DNA of 64,000 nucleotides from PLA3 sp964592235. GTDB lineage: Bacteria > Planctomycetota > Phycisphaerae > UBA1845 > UTPLA1. The stretch is from the NCBI GenBank assembly GCA_964592235.1, contig CAZQCF010000016.1, positions 21,791 to 85,790 on the forward strand, in the 5' to 3' direction. Position numbers and translations under genes: made by a program. Under the pieces are notes generated by a model that was not told the DNA's origin, ran no database searches, and worked only from the letters and a program-made list of their open reading frames with translations. Positions 1 to 7,817 of the stretch are shown here, in pieces (the first letter of the stretch is position 1; each line of letters opens with the position of its first letter).

Positions 1-22
1 CGCGGCCGGTGATCGCTGAAAT

Positions 23-95
23 AGGAGCGTAGCTCAATTGGTAGAGCACCGGTTTCCAAAACCGGCGGTTGGGGGTTCGAGTCCCTTCGCTCCTG
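23..95 (+). tRNA. tRNA-Trp (anticodon CCA)
   Basis: The cloverleaf folds by eye. A 7-bp acceptor stem pairs AGGAGCG (23-29) with CGCTCCT (88-94), followed by discriminator G95. The D arm reads GCTC..GAGC. The anticodon stem is CCGGT/ACCGG with loop TTCCAAA, placing CCA at 56-58. The T arm has a TTCGAGT loop at 76-82. No CCA tail is encoded. In many bacteria tRNA-Trp lies just ahead of secE-nusG, as here, which supports the call. It is probably co-transcribed with secE. Confidence 0.97.
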
Positions 96-166
96 GTTGG
101 GTGCTCGCCGAAGCAGCGGTCGAGCGGTCGATTTGACCGCCCGGCACATCGATCAACAGGTGTTCC

Positions 167-781
167 ATGGCGCAAGACCGACGCGATCGCACGACCGATA
201 CCGGTCGACGTGGCGGCGGGCGCGGCGGAGCGGCCGTTGACGAAGAGGAGAATGACGTGTCCGACGTGGCGGTCGATCACCGGGACGACGAGCGATACGA
301 GTCGCAAGGTTATTCCGCGCCGAGCGAGGCAGCTGCCGAGCGGGGCTTCTTCGACATTTACAAGCCCGGCCAGGGATTTTATACGCGAGTCTGGAGCGGC
401 ATCGCTTACGGCGCGCTGGTCTGCTGGTTCGCCTACTTCTTGTTTGAGAAGTTTTCCATTCTCGGCAACCACGCGGCGGCCCGGTATATCCAGTTTGGCA
501 TTGCCACGGCGGCGATCGTCGGCCTGGGCCTGCTGGGTTACTGGATGCTGGCTCTGAATCGCAGGATTTGCGATTTCATGATTGCCACCGAAAGTGAAAT
601 GAAAAAGGTCCACTGGACCAGCCGACGCGAGATCATCGGGTCTACCAAAGTGGTGATCTTCGTGATGATCACGCTGTCGATCCTGCTGTTCGTGGTGGAC
701 ATGCTGTTCCTCGCCGGCTTTTCGGCGGCCGGCGTCCTCAAGGGCGGCGGCGTCATGGAAGCCCTGAAAGGTCTGTTCTAA
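167..781 (+). CDS. secE: Preprotein translocase subunit SecE
   Basis: Small membrane subunit of the SecYEG translocon, which clamps SecY in the inner membrane. The conserved SecE signature EMKKVHWTSRRE lies at about residues 144-155, followed by the final membrane segment at about 161-184. Two further hydrophobic segments lie at about 77-95 and 109-130, giving the three-helix form known from E. coli. The first 70 residues are a charged, Gly/Arg/Asp-rich and probably disordered extension, making the protein (204 aa) longer than the E. coli form (127 aa). The ATG at 167 is the first in frame, but a later start cannot be excluded. The stop overlaps the nusG start by one base (TAATG), implying translational coupling. 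Confidence 0.93.
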   Translation: MAQDRRDRTTDTGRRGGGRGGAAVDEEENDVSDVAVDHRDDERYESQGYSAPSEAAAERGFFDIYKPGQGFYTRVWSGIAYGALVCWFAYFLFEKFSILGNHAAARYIQFGIATAAIVGLGLLGYWMLALNRRICDFMIATESEMKKVHWTSRREIIGSTKVVIFVMITLSILLFVVDMLFLAGFSAAGVLKGGGVMEALKGLF

Positions 782-1476
782 TGCCTGAAGGCGACGAACA
801 TATGACCGACACGATGATGTCGGGCCCATCCAACGCGGCTGATACGGCGAGCGATTCGCCCGCGAGCGAGCCGGTGGCGGCCGTCGCGCCGAAGCCCGTC
901 AAGCCGATCGGCCCGCGCTCGATGCACTGGTATGTGTTGCGCGTGGCGTCCAACCGCGAGGACCAGGTCTGCGAGGCACTGACGCGCAAGGTCAAGATCG
1001 AACACCTCGACGACCGCATCGGCCGCATTCTCGTGCCGACGCAGCGCGAGAAACGCATGCGCGGCCGCATCGCCAAGGTCTTCGACCGCAAGCTCTATCC
1101 CGGCTACGTCTTTGTCGAGATGGCCACCGAAGAGGACGGCAGCATTCCTGAAGACGTCTGGTTCATGGTGAAAGACACCATGAGCGTCGGCGATTTCATC
1201 GGGTCCGACGGCAAGCCGACGCCGATGAAGCCGCACGACGTGGAGAAAATGCTCGCCGTCGTCGAGAAGTCGGCCGAGCAGCCGACTCTGGCAGGGATGG
1301 CCGGCATGAAGAAGGGCGACGCGATCAAGGTCAAGGAAGGCCCGTTTGAAAACTTTGAAGGCGAAATCGACGAGGTCTTCCCCGACAAGGGCCAGGTGCG
1401 CGTGATCGTGACGATCTTCGGCCGCGCGACGCCGATCGACCTCGAATACTGGCAACTGGAAATGTTGGAGAAGTAA
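781..1476 (+). CDS. nusG: Transcription termination/antitermination protein NusG
   Basis: NusG binds RNA polymerase through its NGN domain and contacts Rho or ribosomal S10 through its KOW domain. The NGN domain begins around HWYVLRVASNRE (about residue 43) and includes KLYPGYVFVEM. A KOW domain follows near the C-terminus (KGDAIKVKEGPFENFEGEI onward, about 178-228). The first 40 residues are Ala/Pro-rich and not part of the fold. Two in-frame ATGs exist, at 781 and 802. The first is directly coupled to the secE stop; the second would remove seven residues. The gene sits in the classic secE-nusG-rplK order. Confidence 0.96.
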   Translation: MPEGDEHMTDTMMSGPSNAADTASDSPASEPVAAVAPKPVKPIGPRSMHWYVLRVASNREDQVCEALTRKVKIEHLDDRIGRILVPTQREKRMRGRIAKVFDRKLYPGYVFVEMATEEDGSIPEDVWFMVKDTMSVGDFIGSDGKPTPMKPHDVEKMLAVVEKSAEQPTLAGMAGMKKGDAIKVKEGPFENFEGEIDEVFPDKGQVRVIVTIFGRATPIDLEYWQLEMLEK

Positions 1477-1536
1477 GGTGGTCCGAGGTCCGTCCCGAAG
1501 GACGCCGACGATTAACGACGAGAGGTAGCGCGCATC

Positions 1537-1971
1537 ATGGCGAAGAAGAAGAAGATTCCGACAGCGGTGTTCAAGGTGCAGGGCGCCGGTGGCCAGGCCA
1601 CCCCCGCTCCGCCCATCGGCCCGGCCTGTGGTCAATACGGCGTCAACCCCGGTCAGTTCGTGCAGCAGTTCAACGAGCGCAGCAAGCACCTGAACGGCAT
1701 GCCGGTCACGGCCGTCGTCAGCGTCTATGCCGACCGCACGTTTGATTTCGTGCTCAAGAGTCCGCCTGCGTCGGTGCTGCTCAAGGCCGCCGCCCAGGTG
1801 GCCAAGGGTGCGGGTAATCCGCTCAAGGAAAAGGTCGGCAAGGTCACCCAGAAGCAGGTGGACGACATCTGCAAGACCAAGATGAACGACCTGAACTGCT
1901 GGACCGTCGAATCGGCCCGCAAGATCATCGCCGGCACCGCCCGCAACATGGGCATCGAGATCGAGGGCTGA
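1537..1971 (+). CDS. rplK: 50S ribosomal protein L11
   Basis: L11 forms the GTPase-associated centre of the large subunit with 23S rRNA. The 144-aa length is normal for the family. Recognisable parts are the N-terminal domain with the Pro-rich PAPPIGPACGQYGVN motif and the C-terminal RNA-binding domain with KVGKVT and the AGTARNMGIEIEG end. The start ATG at 1537 follows a GAGAGGTAG ribosome binding site. A terminator lies about 40 bp downstream, so the usual partner rplA is not next. In other bacteria L1 represses the L11 operon through a site in its mRNA, so regulation may differ here. Confidence 0.97.
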   Translation: MAKKKKIPTAVFKVQGAGGQATPAPPIGPACGQYGVNPGQFVQQFNERSKHLNGMPVTAVVSVYADRTFDFVLKSPPASVLLKAAAQVAKGAGNPLKEKVGKVTQKQVDDICKTKMNDLNCWTVESARKIIAGTARNMGIEIEG

Positions 1972-2009
1972 TCGCGGTCTTGGCGCGCGATGAATCTGCT
2001 TATCCCCCG

Positions 2010-2045
2010 GAAGCCGACGGATTGCCATTCGTCGGCTTCTTTCTT
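2010..2045 (+). terminator. Rho-independent terminator after rplK
   Basis: A perfect 9-bp stem GAAGCCGAC (2010-2018) / GTCGGCTTC (2031-2039) is followed by TTTCTTT. It ends the tRNA-secE-nusG-rplK transcript before the symporter gene. Confidence 0.85.
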
Positions 2046-2109
2046 TGCTAACCGCATCGGCTCTCCGTAATCCTGCCCTGCGCTGCCGAAATTCGACGAT
2101 AAACAAGGG

Positions 2110-3828
2110 ATGATCGTTCCCGGGGTTACGCATCTGCTGCCGCTCGCGCCCTGCCTTGCGCAAGCGCGGTTTCACCTGCTCGACTGGGGCGTCGTCGCGG
2201 CCTACCTCGTGTTCACCACGGTGCTTGGCGCGAAGCTCGCAGGCAAGCAAGCGACGATCCGCGATTTCTTCCTCGGCGGGCGGAAGCTCCCGTGGTGGGC
2301 CGTCTGCGGATCGACCATCGCCACGGAGATTTCAACGGCGACATTTGTCGTTGTACCCGCCATCGTCTTCGCCGCCGGCGGCAATCTCACCTATCTCCAG
2401 CTTGCCATCGGCAGCATCCTCGCTCGCTTCATCGTTGGCTGGTACTTCGTGCCCCGCTTCTACGAGGAGGAGATCTACAGCCCTTACGACTACGTCGGCC
2501 GCCGGCTCGGCCCGCGCGTCAAGACCGTGACGACGGCGCTCTTCCTGATCGGCGCGGTGCTTGGGCAGGGGGGGCGGCTCTTCACAGCGGCCTTCATGGT
2601 CAGCATCGTCGCCGACATCGATCTTGTCTCCGCCATCTGGCTCATGGGCGCGTTCAGCGTTCTCTGGGCGATGATCGGCGGCATCACGATGGTCATCTGG
2701 ACCGACGTGATTCAGTTCGGGATCCTGTTGATCGGCGCGGTGGTCGCGCTCGGATTCGCGCTGCACGTGGTGCCCGGCGGATTCGGCGAGGCCGTGCGAA
2801 TTGGCCGCGAGGCGGGCAAGTTTCAGTTCTTCGATTTCAGCACCGACCTGTCCGTGCGCTACACGTTCTGGTGCGGCCTGCTGGCCACAAGTTTCTCGAA
2901 TCTCGCGGCCTTCGGCACCGATCAGGTCATGGCCCAGCGGATGTTCTGCTGCCGCGACGCGCGCGACGCGCGCCGATCCATCGTCTGGAGCAGCATAAGC
3001 ATCGGCGTCGCACTGCTCATGATGCTCCTGGGCATTGCGCTGTATGCGTACTTCCAGCACGCGCCCTTCACCGCCGACGAAACAGCCCGGTACGCGAAGC
3101 ATCAGGAGTACCTGCTGCCGATCTTCATCGTGCGAGCGTTGCCCATCGGCGTGCGCGGGATGATTGTCGCGGCGGTCCTCGCGGCGGCGGTCTCGACGCT
3201 CGAATCGGCCCTGGCGGCGCTCTCACAGACAACCGTCAACCCGATTCAAAGCCGTCTCAACCGACGGCGTGACAAAGCGGATGCCGAGGCGTCGCCCCAC
3301 AGCGAGCTGGGCCTTTCAAAGGTCCTGGTCTTTGTCTGGGGCATGGTGCTGTGCGGCATGGCCACGGCCTGCATCGGCATCGCGCGGAACTACCAGAACG
3401 CCATCGACCTCGTGCTGGCCTTCGCGGGCTACACCTCCGGGCCGCTGCTGGGGATCTTCCTGCTCGCGTTTCTGAAACACCCGCGCGACGACCGGGGCTT
3501 GCCGTGGGCGGTTGCAATCTCGATCCTCGCCGTGTTTGCTGTGTCGGTTCGCGAACCGTGGGCAATCAAGGTCGTCACGGTTGCGGTGATCGCTGTCTGG
3601 CTTATCTCGCCGGCGATCAGGGCGTTACCGTGGCAGCACAAAATGATCATTAACTTGACCGCGCTGGTTGCCGGCGGCCTGCATTTTGTAAACGGCGCCT
3701 CCGCGCCCTGGCTCATGTCGAGCGGATGGGCCTTTCCGTGGACCTACCCGCTTGGAACGGTCATTACCTTTGGGCTGGGATACGTGCTCGGCCGGCCGCG
3801 AAACGATCACGTCGCCCGCGCGCGTTGA
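2110..3828 (+). CDS. Sodium:solute symporter (SSS/SLC5 family)
   Basis: Integral inner-membrane transporter that couples solute uptake to a sodium gradient. The protein has 572 residues with about 13 hydrophobic segments. Family hallmarks are the early FFLGGRKLPWWAVCGSTIATEIST stretch, where unwound helix 1 and sodium ligands lie, the ASTFSNLAAFGTDQ-like region around residue 265, and AAAVSTLESALAALSQ around residue 360. The substrate cannot be told from the sequence; sugars, amino acids and organic acids are all used in this family. The ATG at 2110 follows an AAGG at short spacing. The gene stands alone between the rplK terminator and a convergent OmpA-type gene. Confidence 0.87.
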   Translation: MIVPGVTHLLPLAPCLAQARFHLLDWGVVAAYLVFTTVLGAKLAGKQATIRDFFLGGRKLPWWAVCGSTIATEISTATFVVVPAIVFAAGGNLTYLQLAIGSILARFIVGWYFVPRFYEEEIYSPYDYVGRRLGPRVKTVTTALFLIGAVLGQGGRLFTAAFMVSIVADIDLVSAIWLMGAFSVLWAMIGGITMVIWTDVIQFGILLIGAVVALGFALHVVPGGFGEAVRIGREAGKFQFFDFSTDLSVRYTFWCGLLATSFSNLAAFGTDQVMAQRMFCCRDARDARRSIVWSSISIGVALLMMLLGIALYAYFQHAPFTADETARYAKHQEYLLPIFIVRALPIGVRGMIVAAVLAAAVSTLESALAALSQTTVNPIQSRLNRRRDKADAEASPHSELGLSKVLVFVWGMVLCGMATACIGIARNYQNAIDLVLAFAGYTSGPLLGIFLLAFLKHPRDDRGLPWAVAISILAVFAVSVREPWAIKVVTVAVIAVWLISPAIRALPWQHKMIINLTALVAGGLHFVNGASAPWLMSSGWAFPWTYPLGTVITFGLGYVLGRPRNDHVARAR

Positions 3829-3936
3829 AGCGTCCACGCTCTAACGAGCATCCGCTCCGGATGGAGCATTCATTCTTGTATGAGCGTCCATTCCTGATTG
3901 CGCAACATCCCCAGAACGAACATCCATTCTCGCTTG
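3829..3936. repeat. 18-bp tandem repeat after symporter stop
   Basis: Six degenerate 18-bp units start on the base after the symporter TGA. Examples are GAGCATCCGCTCCGGATG, GAGCATTCATTCTTGTAT, GAGCGTCCATTCCTGATT and GAACATCCATTCTCGCTT. The core GARCATCCATTC is most conserved. Read on the plus strand the units give hexapeptides such as EHPLRM, EHSFLY, ERPFLI and EHPFSL, but no start or host gene is apparent. Confidence 0.7.
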
Positions 3937-3945
3937 AGGATTCGC

Positions 3946-3985
3946 CAAAAAAAGAAAAGCCCCCGGCAAGCTTGCCGGGGGCTTT
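3946..3985 (-). terminator. Terminator of the OmpA-type gene
   Basis: A perfect 30-bp palindrome spans 3956-3985 (AAAGCCCCCGGCAAG and its complement). On the minus strand it is followed by TTTTCTTTTTTT, a strong U-tract, so it best serves the minus-strand gene ending at 4059. It may also stop the convergent symporter transcript. Confidence 0.88.
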
Positions 3986-4013
3986 GTTACTGCAGTTCAA
4001 TACTTCGGTCTGC

Positions 4014-4058
4014 GATCACTCATCACTGGCCACTGACCACTGATCACAGTCCACTGGC
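4014..4058. repeat. Heptameric tandem repeat at gene end
   Basis: Consecutive 7-mers GATCACT, CATCACT, GGCCACT, GACCACT, GATCACA, GTCCACT end directly at the stop codon of the minus-strand OmpA-type gene. A related array occurs at 54237-54278, also at the 3' end of a minus-strand gene. The arrangement resembles the short tandemly repeated heptamers described in cyanobacteria. Confidence 0.75.
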
Positions 4059-4988
4059 TTACGGATTTTCGAATTCTTCCGCGTTGATATCGCCGGCGAG
4101 CGTCTTCGGCGACTCGAGCTTTGGGGCGTCCGTCGCCGTTCGGCGCGGGGAGGTCGTACCGGCGTTGGCCTGCATGCCGGGGACCATCTCCTTGCTGCTC
4201 ACGAGGAAAATCTCCACGCGTCGATTTTCTTCGGCGCCGCCGCGGGGCGGATTCGGCACGCGCGGGCGGTGCTCGCCATAGCCCATGACGCCCATGCGAT
4301 GGTAGTCCACGCCAAAGCTCTTGAGCGCGAACATGACCGCGATCGCCCGATGGCTCGACAGATGCCAGTTCGTCGGGTGGTTCTTGCCGGTGATCGGGCC
4401 GATCGGAAGGTTGTCGGTGTGGCCGACGACGATGACCTCGAACTGACTCGCGGCCGCCGAGTTGACGATGTTGGCAAATGCCTGCATCGCCTGCTTGACG
4501 GATTCCTTGACCTGGTCGCTGCCCTTGTCGAACGTGAGGTCGCTCTTCCAGCGGACGGCTCCCCGCTGCGGGTCATACTCGATGGCGTCGGGGTACTGCG
4601 CCGCGAGATCCTTCAGCGCCTTGTCCAGCTCGGGCGGAAGCTTCACTTCCACCACTTCAATCCCGCCGACGCCCTTCTTCAGCACGTCGTCCATCTGCGC
4701 CTGCAGCTTGCGCGAGAACTCGTCCAGCCGCTTGTTCTCGGCCAGCAGCGTCTCGTTCATGGCCGACTTGGTGTCAAGCTCACGTCGCAACGCATCCCGC
4801 TCGGCCTCCAGCGACAGCACGCGATTGCGTTCGTCGGCCAGATCGCGCTCGGCTGCATCGGCGCGCTCGGCTGCCTTGCGCCGCGCGAACTCGGTCCGCA
4901 GGAACTCGTCGCGCGACACGCAACCGACCGACGTGAGCGCGAGGCCGCCAAACACGGCGAGCATGGTGAGTCGTTGATACTTGTTCAC
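4059..4988 (-). CDS. OmpA/MotB-domain lipoprotein
   Basis: Likely cell-envelope protein that binds peptidoglycan through a C-terminal OmpA-like domain. I chose the GTG at 4988 because GGAGGA lies 6 bp upstream and the product then starts with a lipoprotein signal (hydrophobic stretch ending LTSVGC). A long Arg/Glu-rich coiled coil follows (about residues 30-100). The OmpA domain (about 150-275) has VVGHTDNLPIG, NWHLSSHRA and GYGEHRPRVPN, the usual peptidoglycan-contact region, ending ENRRVEIFL. The longest open frame reaches 5135 but its extra 49 residues look non-coding. The gene is monocistronic with its own terminator. Confidence 0.88.
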   Translation of the reverse strand: MNKYQRLTMLAVFGGLALTSVGCVSRDEFLRTEFARRKAAERADAAERDLADERNRVLSLEAERDALRRELDTKSAMNETLLAENKRLDEFSRKLQAQMDDVLKKGVGGIEVVEVKLPPELDKALKDLAAQYPDAIEYDPQRGAVRWKSDLTFDKGSDQVKESVKQAMQAFANIVNSAAASQFEVIVVGHTDNLPIGPITGKNHPTNWHLSSHRAIAVMFALKSFGVDYHRMGVMGYGEHRPRVPNPPRGGAEENRRVEIFLVSSKEMVPGMQANAGTTSPRRTATDAPKLESPKTLAGDINAEEFENP

Positions 4989-5255
4989 GGTGAATCCTCC
5001 CTGATAATCAGGCCACGACGAAACAGCGAATCCGCGTCGCACGTCGCCAGCAAGTCGCCACAACGGCCCGTGCACGGTCCGCCCCGCATCCGTGCCGTCG
5101 CGGCGTATTATGCCGACCCGGAACGACGTCGGCAACGGGGTACCCGGATGAATTGAGGGGATTCGCAGAAGGCTAAGGTTCGACCAATCCGAAGCTCGCG
5201 GGGAATCGCACGGCCTGTGAATTGTCGCCTCGTGCCGCCTCGCGCGCGGAGGCCG

Positions 5256-6614
5256 TCAGCCGCGGATGGCCCATTTTGCGAGGTCTGTCAGCTTTGGCGG
5301 CTTGCCCTGCATGAGCAATCCGACTCGGAAGACCCGCCCCGCGGCCCAGACACAAAGCAAGGTCGTGAGCAGCGTTCCGGCCACACCGGCGATCGGCTGC
5401 CACATCGGCACGCCGGGGGGGACGGACTGGCGAACCATCATCACCATCGGCGTGGCGAACGGAATGAGCGACAAGACGGTCGAGAACTGGCTGCTGGGAA
5501 ACCGCAGGACCGTGCCCAGCGCCATCATCGGCAGGACCATCACCATCATGACCGGCATCATCAGATTCTGCGCCTCGCGCAGGTCGTTGCAGCAGGCGCC
5601 GATGGCCAGAAACACCGATCCGAACATGAGAATCGCCAGCGACAGATACACGACGAACCAGCCGAGCATCGCCACCGGCACGATGTCCAGGGCGTCAAAA
5701 TGCCGTGCGACAAAGTAGATGCCGATCGAATAGACGCCGATCAGCGTCAGCGCCATGCCGACATACCCAATCAGTTTGCCCAGCATCAGATCAAACGGGC
5801 GGACACTGCCGAGCAGCACCTCCGAAATGCGCTGCATCTTCTCTTCAATCGCGCCGTGCAACAGCGGCTGCGTCGCCATCATCATCGATATCCACATGAG
5901 CATGACCAGACCGAACGGCACCATGAACGTCTGCAGTTGGTTGACTTGCTTGGCGGCCTCGACCTTTCCTCCTTCGCCGCGCGTGACGAGACCGAGGCTC
6001 TCAATCCACGGGGGCATCATGGCGCGCTCGACCAGCTTTTGATCGATTCCCGCCTGTGCCAATCGCACCTCGCGCACCCGATCGCTCACGACCCGCCGCA
6101 GCCAGCGCTGAATGTCTTCATAGGTCGGCGAGTTGGAGTAATACATGATGCCGGGGTCGACGCCGCCGTCGGGATTCAGAATGTCCGCGCCGATCTCAAT
6201 GATCGCAAACAATTCCTTGTTGCGCACGCGGTCCGACAGCTCCAGTCGCTGCGATTCCGGATCCGTCGCCGGCGATACCTGCTGCAACGTGATCTTGGAA
6301 CGCACCTGCTTGCGCGATTCCTCGCCATCCTTCTTGTCGCCCTCAATCGTCGCGTCGCGATTCATGCGCGAGCGGTACACTTCCTGCGCGTTGTACTGCT
6401 CCGCCGACGCGGCCAGCGTATCGAACAGCTTGCCCGAGCGGTCCACCACCGCCACCTTCTTCGTGTCGGTGTCGACGCGATCCTCCATCAAAAGCTGCAC
6501 ACCGACCCCGCCGAACATGAACACCGGCATCAGCAGAATCGCCACAACAAACGACTTGTTGCGCACGCTGACGCGGTACTCCCGGCCGGCGACGACCCAC
6601 ACCTTGCCGCTCAT
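5256..6614 (-). CDS. ABC-2 type export permease (NatB-like)
   Basis: Membrane subunit of an ABC exporter, 452 residues. One membrane helix near residues 22-42 is followed by a large extracytoplasmic domain (to about 235) and then five or so helices, the layout of NatB-type ABC-2 permeases. The start ATG overlaps the stop of the ATPase gene (ATGA at 6611-6614), so the two are translationally coupled. The cargo is unknown; NatAB of Bacillus exports sodium, but homologues in other bacteria are uncharacterised. Downstream there is no clear terminator before the OmpA-type gene. Confidence 0.88.
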   Translation of the reverse strand: MSGKVWVVAGREYRVSVRNKSFVVAILLMPVFMFGGVGVQLLMEDRVDTDTKKVAVVDRSGKLFDTLAASAEQYNAQEVYRSRMNRDATIEGDKKDGEESRKQVRSKITLQQVSPATDPESQRLELSDRVRNKELFAIIEIGADILNPDGGVDPGIMYYSNSPTYEDIQRWLRRVVSDRVREVRLAQAGIDQKLVERAMMPPWIESLGLVTRGEGGKVEAAKQVNQLQTFMVPFGLVMLMWISMMMATQPLLHGAIEEKMQRISEVLLGSVRPFDLMLGKLIGYVGMALTLIGVYSIGIYFVARHFDALDIVPVAMLGWFVVYLSLAILMFGSVFLAIGACCNDLREAQNLMMPVMMVMVLPMMALGTVLRFPSSQFSTVLSLIPFATPMVMMVRQSVPPGVPMWQPIAGVAGTLLTTLLCVWAAGRVFRVGLLMQGKPPKLTDLAKWAIRG

Positions 6615-7540
6615 GGGGCGACCTCCTCCGGCGACGGCCTCGCGATCCGCACGAAAATGTCATGCAAACTCGGTCGGGCAATCTCAAAGTGCTCGACGCG
6701 CCCGCGATCCACCAGCGCTCGCAACACCGCCTGCGGGTCCGCGCCACTGCGCACGCGCAATTCCTGGAACTGTCCAAAGTCGTTGACGCGATCGACGCCC
6801 GGCAACTGATCGAACGCGACGCCGTTTCCGCCCAGTCGCACCCGCAGCGTGTCCGCGCCATACTGACTCTTGATCTGCTCCAGCGTGCCGTCCAGCACCT
6901 TCTGACCCTTGAAGATCATGAACACAAAGTCGCACATCCGCTCGGCCACGTCCATGTCGTGCGTCGAAAAAAGCACTGTCGCACCGGCGCGCTTCAGGTC
7001 CAGCACGGCGTCTTTCAGAACGTCCATGTTCACCGGGTCCAGCCCGCTGAACGGCTCGTCCAGAATCACCAGGTCCGGCTTGTGCAGCACCGTAGCGATG
7101 AACTGCACCTTCTGCGCCATGCCCTTGGAGAGCGCCTCGACCTTCTTGTTCTCCGCACCGGGCAGCTCCAGTCGCTTGAGCCAATTTGTGATCTCGCCAC
7201 GCACGCCGCGAGCGCCCTTCAGCGCCGCGTAAAACTCCAGCACGTCAATCACCTTCATCTTGCGATACAACCCGCGCTCTTCGGGCAGATAGCCGATCCG
7301 ATCGCACGCCGCTGCACCGGCCGTCGCGTCTTCACCGAGCACCCGAATCGTGCCGCGATCGGGATGAAAAATGCGCATGATCATGCGAAGCGTCGTCGTC
7401 TTGCCCGAGCCGTTCGGCCCGATGAAGCCGTAAACCGACCCGGCGGGCACGTGCAACGACAGATCGTTCACCGCCGTGAACGCGCCGAAGGTCTTGGTGA
7501 CGCCGTTGATGGCCACGGCGTCGGAGCGGGACGTTGACAT
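6611..7540 (-). CDS. ABC transporter ATP-binding protein (NatA-like)
   Basis: Cytoplasmic ATPase that drives the adjoining permease. Motifs in order: Walker A GPNGSGKTT (about residues 41-49), Q-loop region with GYLPEERGLY, ABC signature LSKGMAQK, Walker B LVILDEPFSGLDP, and the H-loop STHD. The C-terminal DUF4162-like tail is typical of the NatA/drug-export subfamily. I start at the ATG at 7540 (MSTSRSD); the frame is open to 7648 but that part reads as random sequence. The signature LSKGMAQK departs from canonical LSGGQ as is common in this subfamily. Confidence 0.92.
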   Translation of the reverse strand: MSTSRSDAVAINGVTKTFGAFTAVNDLSLHVPAGSVYGFIGPNGSGKTTTLRMIMRIFHPDRGTIRVLGEDATAGAAACDRIGYLPEERGLYRKMKVIDVLEFYAALKGARGVRGEITNWLKRLELPGAENKKVEALSKGMAQKVQFIATVLHKPDLVILDEPFSGLDPVNMDVLKDAVLDLKRAGATVLFSTHDMDVAERMCDFVFMIFKGQKVLDGTLEQIKSQYGADTLRVRLGGNGVAFDQLPGVDRVNDFGQFQELRVRSGADPQAVLRALVDRGRVEHFEIARPSLHDIFVRIARPSPEEVAP

Positions 7541-7750
7541 ATGTATTTCCGGCTCGCGGGATAGGTTCGTCAGGCCGAATCGAATCGGCCGTGATCCGAT
7601 GCGTCGGTTCGTGACCAAAGAATACCGGCGACGCCGAAGGGACTCCACCCCGGGGGCATCGATGGTTCTCGTCAGATATCAGCGGCTCTCGCCACGAGTC
7701 AGTTGAACGCTCCCTTCGTTGCGCGCTCACGCGAAGGGCATCAACCAACA

Positions 7751-7787
7751 GAAAAAGGGCCGACGGAGTCGCTTCCGCCGGCCCCTT
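7751..7787 (-). terminator. Terminator of the di-haem oxidoreductase gene
   Basis: On the minus strand a stem GGGCCGGCGGA / TCCGTCGGCCC is followed by TTTTTC. It lies about 30 bp beyond the stop at 7818. The stem shares the GCCGACGGA core seen in the rplK terminator. Confidence 0.82.
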
Positions 7788-7817
7788 GATGGAGCCAATC
7801 GAAACACATACCGATCG

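Noticed and set aside
778..2250. 490-codon open frame on the minus strand opposite nusG-rplK
   Set aside because: Antisense to well-identified genes; His/Arg/Ala-rich composition typical of GC-driven shadow frames.
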